Assembly: GCA_040285825.1 (NCBI GenBank)
Contig: JAUPSS010000008.1
Location: forward strand, 558,001-622,000
DNA: 64,000 bases
Reading direction: 5' to 3'
Origin: Eukaryota sp. TZLM1-RC
Taxonomy: Eukaryota > Metamonada: BaSk clade
The notes under the pieces were generated by a model. That model was not told the DNA's origin. It saw only the letters and a program-made list of their open reading frames with translations, and ran no database searches. Shown here piece by piece: positions 9,556 through 19,960 of this stretch (its first letter is position 1; the number at the start of each line of letters is the position of its first letter). The translations under genes were made by a program, and so were the position numbers.

Positions 9556-9838
9556 GTTCAAACGGAAAACTATCACTAGAAGCAGGAACTTCTTTGAATG
9601 ATTTCCAAAAAATGGTTCAAGAAACAACAATGAAAAGATTTGCTAATTTTTTCATGGCGCTCTCGAATTCAATTTGCCATAATTAATAGATTGCCTCGGT
9701 GTTTCAATCGAACTAGAGAAGTTTTAGCGAGACATCAAGCACATTGAAATTTTGTAGAGGAAATCTTGGTTCAATGATTTTCGTCCCATTAGTTATGAAT
9801 TTATTTTGTTAAGTGTAAAAGTTTATTAAATATAATTC
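9556..9838 (+). mobile_element. LINE-B 3' end fragment
   Basis: Reads, with frameshifts, as the last ~80 residues of LINE-B (GRLSVEA-like, FLNDFQKMVQE, FLWRSRIQF, EEILVQ-stop), followed by the family's 3' UTR TTCGTCCCATTAGTTATGA. Clearly related to 24.3-25.9 kb. 5'-truncated and decayed. Confidence 0.7.
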
Positions 9839-9937
9839 TTAAATTTTTCACGAATTCTGTGTTCGAAACTTCTGGATTCCTTTTCAAGACAAATTTTTAT
9901 TAATAAATTTATATAATTAATATTTCATGAATTTATT

Positions 9938-10125
9938 AAGCAACTTATAAATCAACATCAAAATAATCCTTGTCTCTGAAACAAAAACAATTAGAAGCAA
10001 CTCCCTCAAAAAGATCCAAGATACAGCAATGCATCAGAAACCGTCTTCAACATTCTTTTAAAAATAGAAAACCCAATTCCATTCTGCCAAAGTAATGCAT
10101 TGAGATTCTTACTGATCATTTTGTC
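9938..10125 (-). mobile_element. LINE-A 3' end fragment (subtype of 52.3 kb)
   Basis: On the minus strand the DNA matches the fragment at 52.25-52.45 kb: the shared end CTTATAAATCAACATC, then the region encoding a FWQNRIVFSILK-like string. It contains several substitutions and no intact frame. Confidence 0.55.
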
Positions 10126-10144
10126 AATATTCAAAAAGTGCCAA

Positions 10145-10390
10145 ATGGCGTAATGAACTAAGATTGCCTCTACAAAATATTCTTGTTTTCACGCCATTGA
10201 TTCTCTTATTCGATCCATAAACCAAGGTAATCTATTGATTGTGGCGATTAGGATTCGAGAACGCCATCAAGAGCTATCAACTCTCATTATTGTTATTTCT
10301 TGAACCAATTTTTGGACCTAGTTCAAAAAAATTCCTGTATCTACTGATAGCCTTCTGTTTATAAAGAATGGGCAAACAATAAAAAAAGTT
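10145..10390 (-). mobile_element. LINE-B 3' end fragment
   Basis: Minus-strand match to the LINE-B C-terminus (a finger-distal region with FLWRSRI-like and REALARQ-like coding). It is head-to-head with the fragment at 9.56 kb, with a LINE-A fragment between. No intact frame. Confidence 0.6.
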
Positions 10391-10451
10391 TTCTTCTATC
10401 AGCATTGAAATCTAGAAACTCAATAGGAGAAATAAATTGAAATTGGATCCA

Positions 10452-11261
10452 ATGTTCTGCTCTATCAAGTTAATATTCAGGTGGGATATCAATTACTTAG
10501 CCCTTTGTTCGGTCTTCTTGTTGCATTTCTTGGGAACCACCCTCCATGTGTATCTTGGGGAAACAACTCCTTCTATTTTCTTTGTTCAACTCGCATTTTC
10601 TTTGGTTTTTTTCTGTCTTTGTAGTCTTACTTCCGTCCGTTCGGAACCTGCTGATGTTGAATCTTGTCCCTTATCAACTGGAGCTCCTCCTCTAAGGTTT
10701 TGCAATAAGTGTCAACACTACCAAGTGTACAGATGCAAGCATTGTATCCATTGTAACAAGTGTATAGACAAGTATGACCATCATTGCATGTGGCTAGGTA
10801 CTTGCATTGGAAGAAGAAATCATCTTTATTTTCTAGTTTTTCTGGTGTTTGAGTTCCTTATACTAAAAGAATTTGTTAAGAGATGTTTGGTGAGTGCTCT
10901 AGAAGGACCTGATTTATTTAATTTCTCGTTTCGTTTTCTTAATTTTATTCTATATCTTGGTTTTTTGTTGGTTTGTATTATTTCATCATTTTTGCTCATG
11001 ATGGTAGCTGGCCTTTTTTTCTTCAATCTTTTTCTGATTGTCACCAATCAAACCTCATGGGAATTATTTAAGCGTGATAGAATCACTTATCTGAAGGATT
11101 TAGCTTTTTCTGTCCGGCCCTTTGATCGTGGGGTTTTAAGAAATGTTCTAGAATTCTTAGTGGTTAATTTTAAAAGAAAAATTTGGGATATAACAAATTA
11201 TGATTCACTAAAGAAAAAGGATGATGTAGATGAAGATTCTAGTTGGTTTTCTTGGTTTTAA
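10452..11261 (+). CDS. DHHC-type protein S-palmitoyltransferase
   Basis: 269 residues from the first ATG at 10452 (the open frame begins five codons earlier at a TTG). The cysteine-rich domain (about 80-115) has CNKCQHYQVYRCKHC and the catalytic DKYDHHCMWLGTCIG. Two hydrophobic helices precede it and two long ones follow (about 125-145 and 160-195), the usual four-helix plan with the active site facing the cytosol. After the last helix comes NQTSWELFKRDRI (about 198-210), matching the conserved TTxE motif as TSWE. It attaches palmitate to substrate cysteines at Golgi, plasma or other membranes; the substrate is unknown. The gene is flanked on both sides by LINE debris and looks intact. Confidence 0.95.
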   Translation: MFCSIKLIFRWDINYLALCSVFLLHFLGTTLHVYLGETTPSIFFVQLAFSLVFFCLCSLTSVRSEPADVESCPLSTGAPPLRFCNKCQHYQVYRCKHCIHCNKCIDKYDHHCMWLGTCIGRRNHLYFLVFLVFEFLILKEFVKRCLVSALEGPDLFNFSFRFLNFILYLGFLLVCIISSFLLMMVAGLFFFNLFLIVTNQTSWELFKRDRITYLKDLAFSVRPFDRGVLRNVLEFLVVNFKRKIWDITNYDSLKKKDDVDEDSSWFSWF

Positions 11262-11489
11262 ATGTACAACTTTGGTCAATGTTCTTTTTTGGGTTTTTCA
11301 TTAATTTTTGTTTACTGTATCTTTTAATGGAATTAGAGAATTGAATTAATTATTTTGGAACAATACCAATGTTTCTCGTACTTAGCTTCTCATTTTGTGG
11401 ATGCTGCAAATCACAAACAAATTAGAAATAAAAATCATTAATATATGTTATTATTAATTCAATTATTATTATCAATTCCCTGGAAGTAC

Positions 11490-12115
11490 CATTAAATGAT
11501 TATACTTCAACTAGTTTCTTCTTTCTTGGATGTTACCTAGGTTCTGCTGAAAAGAGGCTTAATAGGCTTAATTATTATTTGAATTCAATTAAGAAAGAGC
11601 TTGAAGTCATTGAGACCCTTGAATTGAAAAAGCATCTTCAATTTTTTCTTTTGAAAATGTGTTATTCCGGAAAATTACCCATTTACTTCGATCCATCATC
11701 GCTTTACGAATTTTGTAGACAATTCAGCAACATACGTTCAGTTGTTTTGGCTTTTTTAATGTCTGCTGATCCAACAATTTTGAAAATTCATATTTTTTCT
11801 GCTGTTCAAGTTAGCGGTGTTGTTTTAAAATCATCAAAGTATTTGACCAAAGCTGCAGAGACATCTTTTGAAAAATTTGAAAGTAAAGGTTTTATTGTTC
11901 GACTTAGTACGGCTAAGCAAGAAAATCCTACCGTTGCAAATTTTTTGATTGATCTAAAGGAGAGTTCATCTGAAGTTTTGTTGAACCAAATTCCCCAAAT
12001 TTATGGGTTATTTTTAAATGATGACCAATGACCTACTGCTATGAGAATGCGTTGCAATTTATGACCTTGCAATTTGTCCAACGATCATAAATGTAAATGC
12101 AAAACTCAACTGACA
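11490..12115 (+). mobile_element. LINE-A fragment, reverse-transcriptase C-terminal region
   Basis: The open frame at 11579-12031 plus flanks reads FLGCYLGS, then helices with FFLLKMCYSGKLP and EFCRQF. The frame then breaks into a decayed MRLRCL-like and K-C-K-C finger start near 12.08 kb. The layout matches 62.29-63.5 kb (FLGCWLGN, FILKIRYSRKITHIL). It is the thumb region that follows the catalytic core of a non-LTR reverse transcriptase. The catalytic core itself is absent. Confidence 0.65.
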
Positions 12116-12384
12116 TTACCACTTTTATTCAATTGCAACAGATTTATTACTTATCGTTCCATTTAATAGTAATAGTTGAATCACCGTTATGTGACACAAC
12201 ACTACTTTTATGATTATTACTACTATATTCATCTATAATGAAAAGTACTTTGACTTTACACCACAGTATTCTAATTTAGTATTAAATTGAATATATTTTT
12301 AAAAATACAATCTAGAAATCACTACCTTCAAAACAAGCTTCCACACCATCAAACCGTACAACAGAATAGACTTATAACTAATGG
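12116..12384. other. Intergenic stretch, nothing recognised
   Basis: AT-rich with no open frame and no repeat match seen. It ends at the outer edge of the inverted duplication. Confidence 0.4.
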
Positions 12385-13490
12385 GAAAAAATTAATTGAA
12401 CCAAGATTTCCTCTACAAAATCTTGATCTGCTTGCTGTCTAGCTAAAGCTTCTGTTATTCGATTGAAAAACCTAGGTAATCTATTAATAATGGCAAATTG
12501 AATCCGAGGACGCCATAAAAATTATCAAATCTTTTCATTGTTTTTTCTTGAACCATTTTTTTGAAGTCATTCAAAAAAGTTTCTGCTTCTACTGATAGTC
12601 TTCCGTTTATCGAAAATGAGAAAGCAATAAAAACAAGCTGTGTATTTCTACTAGCATTAGCTTCTTCAATATCTTTATCATATTTTCTATGTTTTTCCTT
12701 TGCTTTAAAATCAAGAGCACTTACAGGATTAAGCTTTCTCCTTTGAACCAAAATGTCATTTGCAACATTAAAGGAGACAAAGTCAACACTAGCTTCAGAG
12801 TTCTCAATCCAATCACAGTATATATCACCTCTATCATCAGAACCAAAATTATTCAATGACAATGTTTCCTTCAGCGGAGGCTCTTTGATACACGATATTC
12901 TTGCAGTTTGTGCCATATTGAAAACAGTGTCTCCAGCAGCATCATGTAATGAAGAACGATCAGTTATCAATTTAGAACAATTCAGAGCATGGCGTAAATT
13001 GAGCTGAGGTGAATTCGAACAAATACATTTTTCTTTTGATAATAATTGATTAATGGCATTATTCAAATATAATCTCATTTTTGTTACAAATGCTTCATTA
13101 ATAGCACACAAGCCAAATCTTGGTGGTACAATGGTTACAAAAAATGAAGAATCTGATGACTTATTTTCACCAACACCCCTTTCCAATAACAATGAGTGAA
13201 GATCTTGATTTAAAACAGCCGAGCTGCATATATTTTCATAAAGATCATTTTCATACATTCCAGTCAATCGTTTCTGTAATGTTCGAAGAGTGTATTTTAA
13301 ATTTAAAAGATTCTTTTCTGGAATATTACCATTGAATGATTGGGGAAAGCATCGACTCCATTTTTCTACATTAATTTTTGAAATTTCTTTATTTAATGCA
13401 AAAATAGTCGAACTTTTTGTTGTTATCAATAAATCTTCTCAATCTGCAAATCTTTCAGAAAACTTCAGATTGAAATTCTAATTTTGGGTG
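12385..13490 (-). mobile_element. LINE-B copy, 5'-truncated (outer end of left arm)
   Basis: The 324-codon minus-strand frame (12455-13429) is the C-terminal part of a non-LTR retroelement protein. It has a helical region with WSRCFPQSF and YTLRTLQKRL, then the finger KCICSNSPQLNLRHALNC (C-x-C, H, C), a region with DIYCDWIENSEASVDFVS that resembles an endonuclease-like core (inference), and a decayed end. The frame is lost near 12.48 kb, before the usual EEILVQ-stop. Related copies lie at 18.85 kb and 24.3 kb. The reverse-transcriptase core is missing. Confidence 0.75.
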
Positions 13491-14105
13491 GTTCTTTAAT
13501 ACAAAACCAAACCAATGCAAACAAAACAAAAAGCAAATAAAAAGAGGATTAAACCAAAACAAATTAAAAAACAAACCGTTTTGCATTCTTAAATCTCATT
13601 TGTCTGACCCATATTGCTTAGTGTTTTGAGCTAATTTCCCAAATCAAATCTTCTCAAAAATTATCGGTACTGTGAACCATTTCTCTGCTCAATGTTTTCT
13701 ATTGTTTGCAACAGAGGTGAAAAGTAAATGTATTGTGACCAGTAGTGGAAAAATACAGAGTGTACACTGATTGCAGATATCTCCTTTGAATTTTGTGTAA
13801 AATGTTCCCATACAACCCAACGCCGGGAACGTGTCGTCAACAACCTGGACGACTGCTTGGCTTTGTTGAAGATTGTCCATAAGGAAGAAGTTGATGAAGA
13901 TTTGTGTATTAGATAGCAATCCAATTGTACATTTCAATTAGATTTTCAGTAAAAAGGTGAACTGACAAAAAGATACTATTTTGGTTCGATTTCGGTTTTG
14001 TCTACAAGAAAACAAAAAACCAATAAAGGAAAACTATTTACAACCCTATTTAATAAACAGCATTGTTAGAGGCCCCGAATTAAGTCGTTCAACCGACCTA
14101 GATCG
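13491..14105. other. Unassigned segment of the left arm
   Basis: Contains an A/C-rich low-complexity tract (13500-13580) and overlapping minus-strand frames at 13661-13937 that also occur in the right arm (18394-18670). One reads MDNLQQSQAVVQVVDDTF followed by hydrophobic and Cys-rich residues. No family recognised; preservation in both arms only reflects the recent duplication. Confidence 0.4.
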
Positions 14106-14640
14106 CTGGTTGGTCGGCCGAAAATGTTAAGCCCGTTTTCGCTTATTTCCTGTTAGATGCCCAAAACAGTTCCTCTTAGTGATTAATTACTCAAAGTCGT
14201 CAAATTTATGGTTTACTGTAAAATGATAAAACCTTTTTTGTGAAATGTATCTTCAATGTTTTATTTGGCCTGATGACGTGTCTCATTATTTGATTGGTAA
14301 ATGTGGATCAAAAATTTCTCCAAATCATCCTTTTAATTGTAAACACTTTATTGCTTTCCGATGCAAAGTTCATGATGGATTAGGGGTACAACTCCATTGT
14401 GAGTCAAAGTCACACAGAATGGTTTCTTCTTTAGAACCATTGCTCTCTTGTTTGCTTGATGAAGACACTGTGAATTCTATTGGTCAAATAGTGGTGATTT
14501 AATACTTGAAGGTCTTGAAGGGACGACCATCATTACTGATATGAGATCCACTGATGTGTGTAATAATTCTTTTGCACCATTATCTCAAAGGAAATGAAAG
14601 GACTCCTTATCTGGTGCCAAAAAAACTAAATCAGCAAAAT
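14106..14640 (+). mobile_element. LINE-A fragment (left arm)
   Basis: Matches the copy at 63.38-63.9 kb: FIWPDDVSHYLIGKCGSK with the finger C-G-S-K, H, FNCKHF, then HRMVSSLEPLLS. The frame breaks after VNSIGQIVVI. It is the Cys/His finger region of a non-LTR retroelement. Mirrored at 17690-18230. Confidence 0.75.
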
Positions 14641-14703
14641 TGCTATAGTTTTCGATCTTTGCACCCAGGCCTACTTCTAACATTGTATTTTCAATACATG
14701 TGA

Positions 14704-15504
14704 ATGATACTGTTGTTATGTACATTGCTTTTCACATACTGCTTCACATTTTCCACTGACGTTTCTACTTTTGCATTGATAATAGACACTTCCAGAACAT
14801 GGACTAATTACCGCCACTTCTGCAATGCTCTTTTCATTTATCAGTTGCTAGACCTACATAAGGATCATGTCATCTTCATTGCAGCTGATGAGTACTTAAC
14901 AGACCCTAAATTTAGAAGGCATTTGTCATTGGACGATATTAAATTTCTTCCTAAAGTTGATTACCAACAGTTTGAGGTTACGAGCAGTTTGATACATGAT
15001 CTGTTCACAAATTCCACTGACAGTCACTTGAAGAAGCGAATCCAACCATCTGACAGACTCTTTATCTATATCACTGGCCATTCCGGACCAAATTTTTTAA
15101 AGATTGCAGGGAAGGACCAGATGACCAGTGGTCAAATAGGCAAACTTCTCTGTTCCCTACACCAGTCCGATCCTCATAGGGAACTTCTTGTCATTTTTGA
15201 TACTTGCCATGGAGCCTCCCTCTTTGCTTCAATTCCATGTACTCTTCGTAATTCAGTTATGATTTCATCAAGTAATATGGGAGAAGATTCGTTTTCCTAC
15301 GAATACGATTACAATATTGGGACTCATGTAAGTGATAAATTCACAAAAAACTTTTTTATTTTACTTAAAAAACATCCCCAATTGAAATTAAATGATATTA
15401 AAGTGCTAGACAAAACTAAAATTGGAAGTACTATTGTTATTAAAAAGACTGAATTAGATAGAAATAATTGGAAATTCAGTGATTTCTTCAATAATAAAGA
15501 CTAA
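14704..15504 (+). CDS. GPI8: GPI-anchor transamidase catalytic subunit (GPI8/PIG-K), peptidase C13
   Basis: 266 residues: a cleavable-looking signal peptide (1-18, LLLCTLLFTYCFTFS), then the caspase-like C13 fold. The catalytic dyad is visible: His126 in YITGHSGPNFLK and Cys168 in VIFDTCHGASLF, 42 residues apart as in characterised GPI8. The N-terminal ALIIDTSRTWTNYRH block matches the family's first strand. The enzyme cleaves the C-terminal signal of precursor proteins in the ER lumen and joins them to GPI. There is no C-terminal membrane helix, so it is shorter than animal PIG-K and more like soluble protist forms. Its stop is 11 bp from that of convergent IMP3. A broken duplicate lies in the mirror arm. 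Confidence 0.93.
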   Translation: MILLLCTLLFTYCFTFSTDVSTFALIIDTSRTWTNYRHFCNALFIYQLLDLHKDHVIFIAADEYLTDPKFRRHLSLDDIKFLPKVDYQQFEVTSSLIHDLFTNSTDSHLKKRIQPSDRLFIYITGHSGPNFLKIAGKDQMTSGQIGKLLCSLHQSDPHRELLVIFDTCHGASLFASIPCTLRNSVMISSSNMGEDSFSYEYDYNIGTHVSDKFTKNFFILLKKHPQLKLNDIKVLDKTKIGSTIVIKKTELDRNNWKFSDFFNNKD

Positions 15505-15515
15505 TTTCACGCTAA

Positions 15516-16058
15516 TCAATGTTCATAATCATCATATTGAGATTGATATTTGGCAATATGCTGACGATACTTGGATCCCTGAGTCCAAGTTATTGAATCT
15601 TCTAAATGCCGCGGTACTAAAAAAGCAGGGTCCATAATGGTATCTGTACCGACACGGATATGTCCATGTTCAATCATTTGGGTGGCAATTCGAGGGGAGT
15701 TGGCCATCTTGAGGCGGACCATGACGATAGGGAGACGACGTCTGCAGAATGCGGAAGCAGTGACCTTTTTGGCCACAAGTAGTGATTCCTTGTTTGTGAT
15801 AACTCCCATTGAGAAGAGCTTTGATAGAAGAGTAGTGGTCATTTTGATTCTGTGTTCATCTGTCTGTGGCATGAGTTCTAATTTGTTGGCAAGTTTAGTG
15901 ACCATACCGACTATTCTGTTATAATGTTCATAGTCAGCGCGATCCTGAATGTGGTACCTCCTCAAAATCTGGATTTCTCGAACACTGTTGTCCTTGCGGT
16001 AGTTGAAGAAGTCAACCTTTTTTAGAAGTTTTTGTTCATGATGCTTGAGAGTACGCAT
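15516..16058 (-). CDS. IMP3: U3 snoRNP protein IMP3 (S4-domain, 18S rRNA processing)
   Basis: 180 residues from the ATG at 16058; the open frame extends eight codons upstream from a TTG. The start MRTLKHHEQKLLKKVDF and the body (RRYHIQDRADYEHYNRI, LANKLELMPQTD, AFCRRRLPIVMVRLKMA) follow yeast and human IMP3 closely. The S4 RNA-binding domain covers about residues 105-170. IMP3 joins the U3 snoRNA-containing SSU processome and helps U3 pair with pre-18S rRNA in the nucleolus. Its C-terminal 68 codons are duplicated in the right arm at 16613-16819, whereas the N-terminal part lies in the unduplicated centre. It converges on GPI8 with 11 bp between stops. Confidence 0.95.
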   Translation of the reverse strand: MRTLKHHEQKLLKKVDFFNYRKDNSVREIQILRRYHIQDRADYEHYNRIVGMVTKLANKLELMPQTDEHRIKMTTTLLSKLFSMGVITNKESLLVAKKVTASAFCRRRLPIVMVRLKMANSPRIATQMIEHGHIRVGTDTIMDPAFLVPRHLEDSITWTQGSKYRQHIAKYQSQYDDYEH

Positions 16059-16094
16059 TTTGGGTTGATGGGGTGAAAACAATTCAAATTTCTT

Positions 16095-16612
16095 AGAAAA
16101 TCCAAATTCATGTGCTTTTATCGGCGGATGCAGAAATGCAATATTTGAGTTTTCTGAAAGATTTGCCGATTGGGAAGATTTATTAATGACAACGCAAAGA
16201 TCTACTATCTTTGTATCATTTGAAGAAATTTCAATAATTGATGTAGAAAATTAGAGTCAATGCTTTCCCCAATCATTCAATGATAATATTCCTGAAAAGA
16301 ATTTATTTAATTTCAAAATACACTCTTCGAAAATTACAGAAACGATTGACTGGAATGTATGAAAATGATCTTTATAAAAATATATGCAGCTAGGCTGTTT
16401 TAAATCAAGATCTTCACTCACTGCTATTGGAAAAAGGTGTTTGTGAAAATCATTCATCAGATTCTTCACTGATTGTGACCATTGTACCATGAAGATTTGG
16501 ACTGTGTGCTAATAATGAAGCGTTTGTAACAAAAATGAGATTATATTTGAATATTCCCATTAATCAATTATTATTAAAAGAAAATTGTATTTGTTTGAAT
16601 TCACCTCAACTC
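16095..16612 (+). mobile_element. LINE-B fragment in the centre of the inverted duplication
   Basis: Matches the LINE-B copy at 24.68-25.2 kb (FIGGCRNA-like, FSERFADWEDLLMT, CFPQSFNDN, LYKNICS). It stops abruptly in the finger region, where CACCTCAACTCA joins IMP3 sequence TGGTCCGCCTC. The join shares two bases (CA) with both parents. This is the inner breakpoint of the right arm. Confidence 0.75.
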
Positions 16613-16819
16613 ATGGTCCGCCTCAAGATGGCCAACTCCCCTCGAATTGCCACCCAAATGATTGAACATGGACATATCCGTGTCGGTACAGATACCATTA
16701 TGGACCCTGCTTTTTTAGTACCGCGGCATTTAGAAGATTCAATAACTTGGACTCAGGGATCCAAGTATCGTCAGCATATTGCCAAATATCAATCTCAATA
16801 TGATGATTATGAACATTGA
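16613..16819 (+). pseudogene. IMP3 C-terminal duplicate
   Basis: Encodes the last 68 residues of IMP3 (from MVRLKMANSPRIATQMIEHG) identical to the intact gene, fused to LINE-B codons on the 5' side. There is no N-terminal domain and no promoter of its own, so it is presumably inactive. Confidence 0.9.
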
Positions 16820-16830
16820 TTAGCGTGAAA

Positions 16831-17628
16831 TTAGTCTTTATTATTGAAGAAATCACTGAATTTCCAATTATTTCTATCTAATTCAGTCTTTTTAATAACA
16901 ATAGTACTTCCAATTTTAGTTTTGTCTAGCACTTTAATATCATTTAATTTCAATTGGGGATGTTTTTTAAGTAAAATAAAAAAGTTTTTTGTGAATTTAT
17001 CACTTACATGAGTCCCAATATTGTAATCGTATTCGTAGGAAAACGAATCTTCTCCCATATTACTTGATGAAATCATAACTGAATTACGAAGAGTACATGG
17101 AATTGAAGCAAGAGGGAGGCTCCATGGCAAGTATCAAAATGACAAGAAGTTCCCTATGAGGATCGGACTGGTGTAGGGAACAGAGAAGTTTGCCTATTTG
17201 ACCACTGGTCATCTGGTCCTTCCTGCAATCTTTAAAAAATTTGGTCCGGAATGGCCAGTGATATAGATAAAGAGTCTGTCAGATGGTTGGATTCGCTTCT
17301 TCAAGTGACTGTCAGTGGAATTTGTGAACAGATCATGTATCAAACTGCTCGTAACCTCAAACTGTTGGTAATCAACTTTAGGAAGAAATTTAATATCGTC
17401 CAATGACAAATGCCTTCTAAATTTAGGGTCTGTTAAGTACTCATCAGCTGCAATGAAGATGACATGATCCTTATGTAGGTCTAGCAACTGATAAATGAAA
17501 AGAGCATTGCAGAAGTGGCGGTAATTAGTCCATGTTCTGGAAGTGTCTATTATCAATGCAAAAGTAGAAACGTCAGTGGAAAATGTGAAGCAGTATGTGA
17601 AAAGCAATGTACATAACAACAGTATCAT
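16831..17628 (-). pseudogene. Broken GPI8/PIG-K duplicate
   Basis: Same sequence as the intact copy except for three single-base losses, each in a homopolymer run: GGG to GG near 17222, five T to four near 17136, and TTT to TT near 17111. The first shifts the frame just after FLKIAG, ahead of the catalytic Cys. The ATG and signal peptide are intact. Either a young pseudogene or a good gene with homopolymer sequencing errors. Confidence 0.85.
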
Positions 17629-17689
17629 TCACATGTATTGAAAATACAATGTTAGAAGTAGGCCTGGGTGCAAAGATCGAAAACTATAG

Positions 17690-18230
17690 CAATTTTGCTG
17701 ATTTAGTTTTTTGGCACCAGATAAGGAGTCCTTTCATTTCCTTTGAGATAATGGTGCAAAAGAATTATTACACACATCAGTGGATCTCATATCAGTAATG
17801 ATGGTCGTCCCTTCAAGACCTTCAAGTATTAAATCACCACTATTTGACCAATAGAATTCACAGTGTCTTCATCAAGCAAACAAGAGAGCAATGGTTCTAA
17901 AGAAGAAACCATTCTGTGTGACTTTGACTCACAATGGAGTTGTACCCCTAATCCATCATGAACTTTGCATCGGAAAGCAATAAAGTGTTTACAATTAAAA
18001 AGGATGATTTGGAGAAATTTTTGATCCACATTTACCAATCAAATAATGAGACACGTCATCAGGCCAAATAAAACATTGAAGATACATTTCACAAAAAAGG
18101 TTTTATCATTTTACAGTAAACCATAAATTTGACGACTTTGAGTAATTAATCACTAAGAGGAACTGTTTTGGGCATCTAACAGGAAATAAGCGAAAACGGG
18201 CTTAACATTTTCGGCCGACCAACCAGCGAT
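17690..18230 (-). mobile_element. LINE-A fragment (right arm)
   Basis: Mirror copy of 14106-14640, including the CHF-type finger region and the LEPLLSCLLDEDT string; same frame breaks. Confidence 0.75.
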
Positions 18231-18845
18231 CTAGGTCGGTTGAACGACTTAATTCGGGGCCTCTAACAATGCTGTTTATTAAATAGGGTTGTAAATAGTT
18301 TTCCTTTATTGGTTTTTTGTTTTCTTGTAGACAAAAACCGAAATCGAACCAAAATAGTATCTTTTGTCAGTTCACCTTTTACTGAAAATCTAATTGAAAT
18401 GTACAATTGGATTGCTATCTAATACACAAATCTTCATCAACTTCTTCCTTATGGACAATCTTCAACAAAGCCAAGCAGTCGTCCAGGTTGTTGACGACAC
18501 GTTCCCGGCGTTGGGTTGTATGGGAACATTTTACACAAAATTCAAAGGAGATATCTGCAATCAGTGTACACTCTGTATTTTTCCACTACTGGTCACAATA
18601 CATTTACTTTTCACCTCTGTTGCAAACAATAGAAAACATTGAGCAGAGAAATGGTTCACAGTACCGATAATTTTTTGAGAAGATTTGATTTGGGAAATTA
18701 GCTCAAAACACTAAGCAATATGGGTCAGACAAATGAGATTTAAGAATGCAAAACGGTTTGTTTTTTAATTTGTTTTGGTTTAATCCTCTTTTTATTTGCT
18801 TTTTGTTTTGTTTGCATTGGTTTGGTTTTGTATTAAAGAACCACC
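18231..18845. other. Unassigned segment of the right arm
   Basis: Mirror of 13491-14105: the same overlapping short frames (18394-18670) and the same low-complexity tract near 18760-18840. Nothing further recognised. Confidence 0.4.
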
Positions 18846-19960
18846 CATAATTAGAATTTCAATCTGAAGTTTTCTGAAAGATTTGCAGATTGAGAAGATT
18901 TATTGATAACAACAAAAAGTTCGACTATTTTTGCATTAAATAAAGAAATTTCAAAAATTAATGTAGAAAAATGGAGTCGATGCTTTCCCCAATCATTCAA
19001 TGGTAATATTCCAGAAAAGAATCTTTTAAATTTAAAATACACTCTTCGAACATTACAGAAACGATTGACTGGAATGTATGAAAATGATTTTTATGAAAAT
19101 ATATGCAGCTCGGCTGTTTTAAATCAAGATCTTCACTCATTGTTATTGGAAAGGGGTGTTGGTGAAAATAAGTCATCAGATTCTTCATTTTTTGTAACCA
19201 TTGTACCACCAAGATTTGGCTTGTGTGCTATTAATGAAGCATTTGTAACAAAAATGAGATTATATTTGAATAATGCCATTAATCAATTATTATCAAAAGA
19301 AAAATGTATTTGTTCGAATTCACCTCAGCTCAATTTACGCCATGCTCTGAATTGTTCTAAATTGATAACTTATCGTTCTTCATTACATGATGCTGTTAGA
19401 GACACTGTTTTCGATATGGCACGAACTGCAAGAATCTCGTGTATTAAAGAGCGTCTGCTGAAAGAAACATTGTCATTGAATAATTTTTGTTCTGATGACA
19501 GAAGTGATGTATACTGTGATTGGATTGAGAACTCTGAAGCTTTTGTTGACTTTGTCTCCTGCAATGTTGCAAATGACACTTTGGTTTAAAGAAGAAAACT
19601 TAATCCTGTAAGCGCTCTTGAATTTAAAGCTAAAGAAAAACATAGAAAATATGACAAAGATAACGAAGAAGCCAATGCTGATAGAAATAGACCACTTGTT
19701 TCTATTGCTTTCCCATTTTCTATAAACGGAAGACTATCAGTTGAAGCAGGAACTTTTTTGAATGATTTCCAAAAAATGGTTCAAGAAAAAACAATGAAAA
19801 GATTTGATAGTTTTTTATGGCGCTCTCGAATTCCATATGCCATTATTAATAGATTACTTCGGTTTTTCAATCGATTAGAGAAGCTTTAGCTAGACAGCAA
19901 GTAGATCAAGATTTTGTAGAGGAAATTTTGGTTCAATGAATTTCGTCCCATTAGTTATGA
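18846..19960 (+). mobile_element. LINE-B copy, 5'-truncated (outer end of right arm)
   Basis: The frame at 18903-19589 gives the helical region and the finger KCICSNSPQLNLRHALNC. A stop at 19587 and later changes break it; downstream codons still match to the LVQ-stop at about 19937 and the 3' UTR TTCGTCCCATTAGTTATGA. Beyond about 19365 it differs from the left-arm copy at many sites. Confidence 0.75.

Larger units (their letters stand above)
12396..15722 (+). repeat. Left arm of a large inverted duplication
   Basis: Paired positions sum to about 32332-32335 with the right arm at 16613-19936. From about 12967 to 15722 the two arms are almost identical, with few substitutions and single-base homopolymer indels. 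Outside 12967 identity drops to that between LINE-B copies. The arm carries LINE-B, an unassigned segment, a LINE-A fragment, the intact GPI8 gene and the 3' part of IMP3. Confidence 0.9.
16613..19936 (-). repeat. Right arm of the large inverted duplication
   Basis: Reverse-complement partner of 12396-15722. It holds, in order, the IMP3 3' part, a broken GPI8 copy, a LINE-A fragment, the unassigned segment and LINE-B. Near-identity ends at about 19365. Confidence 0.9.
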
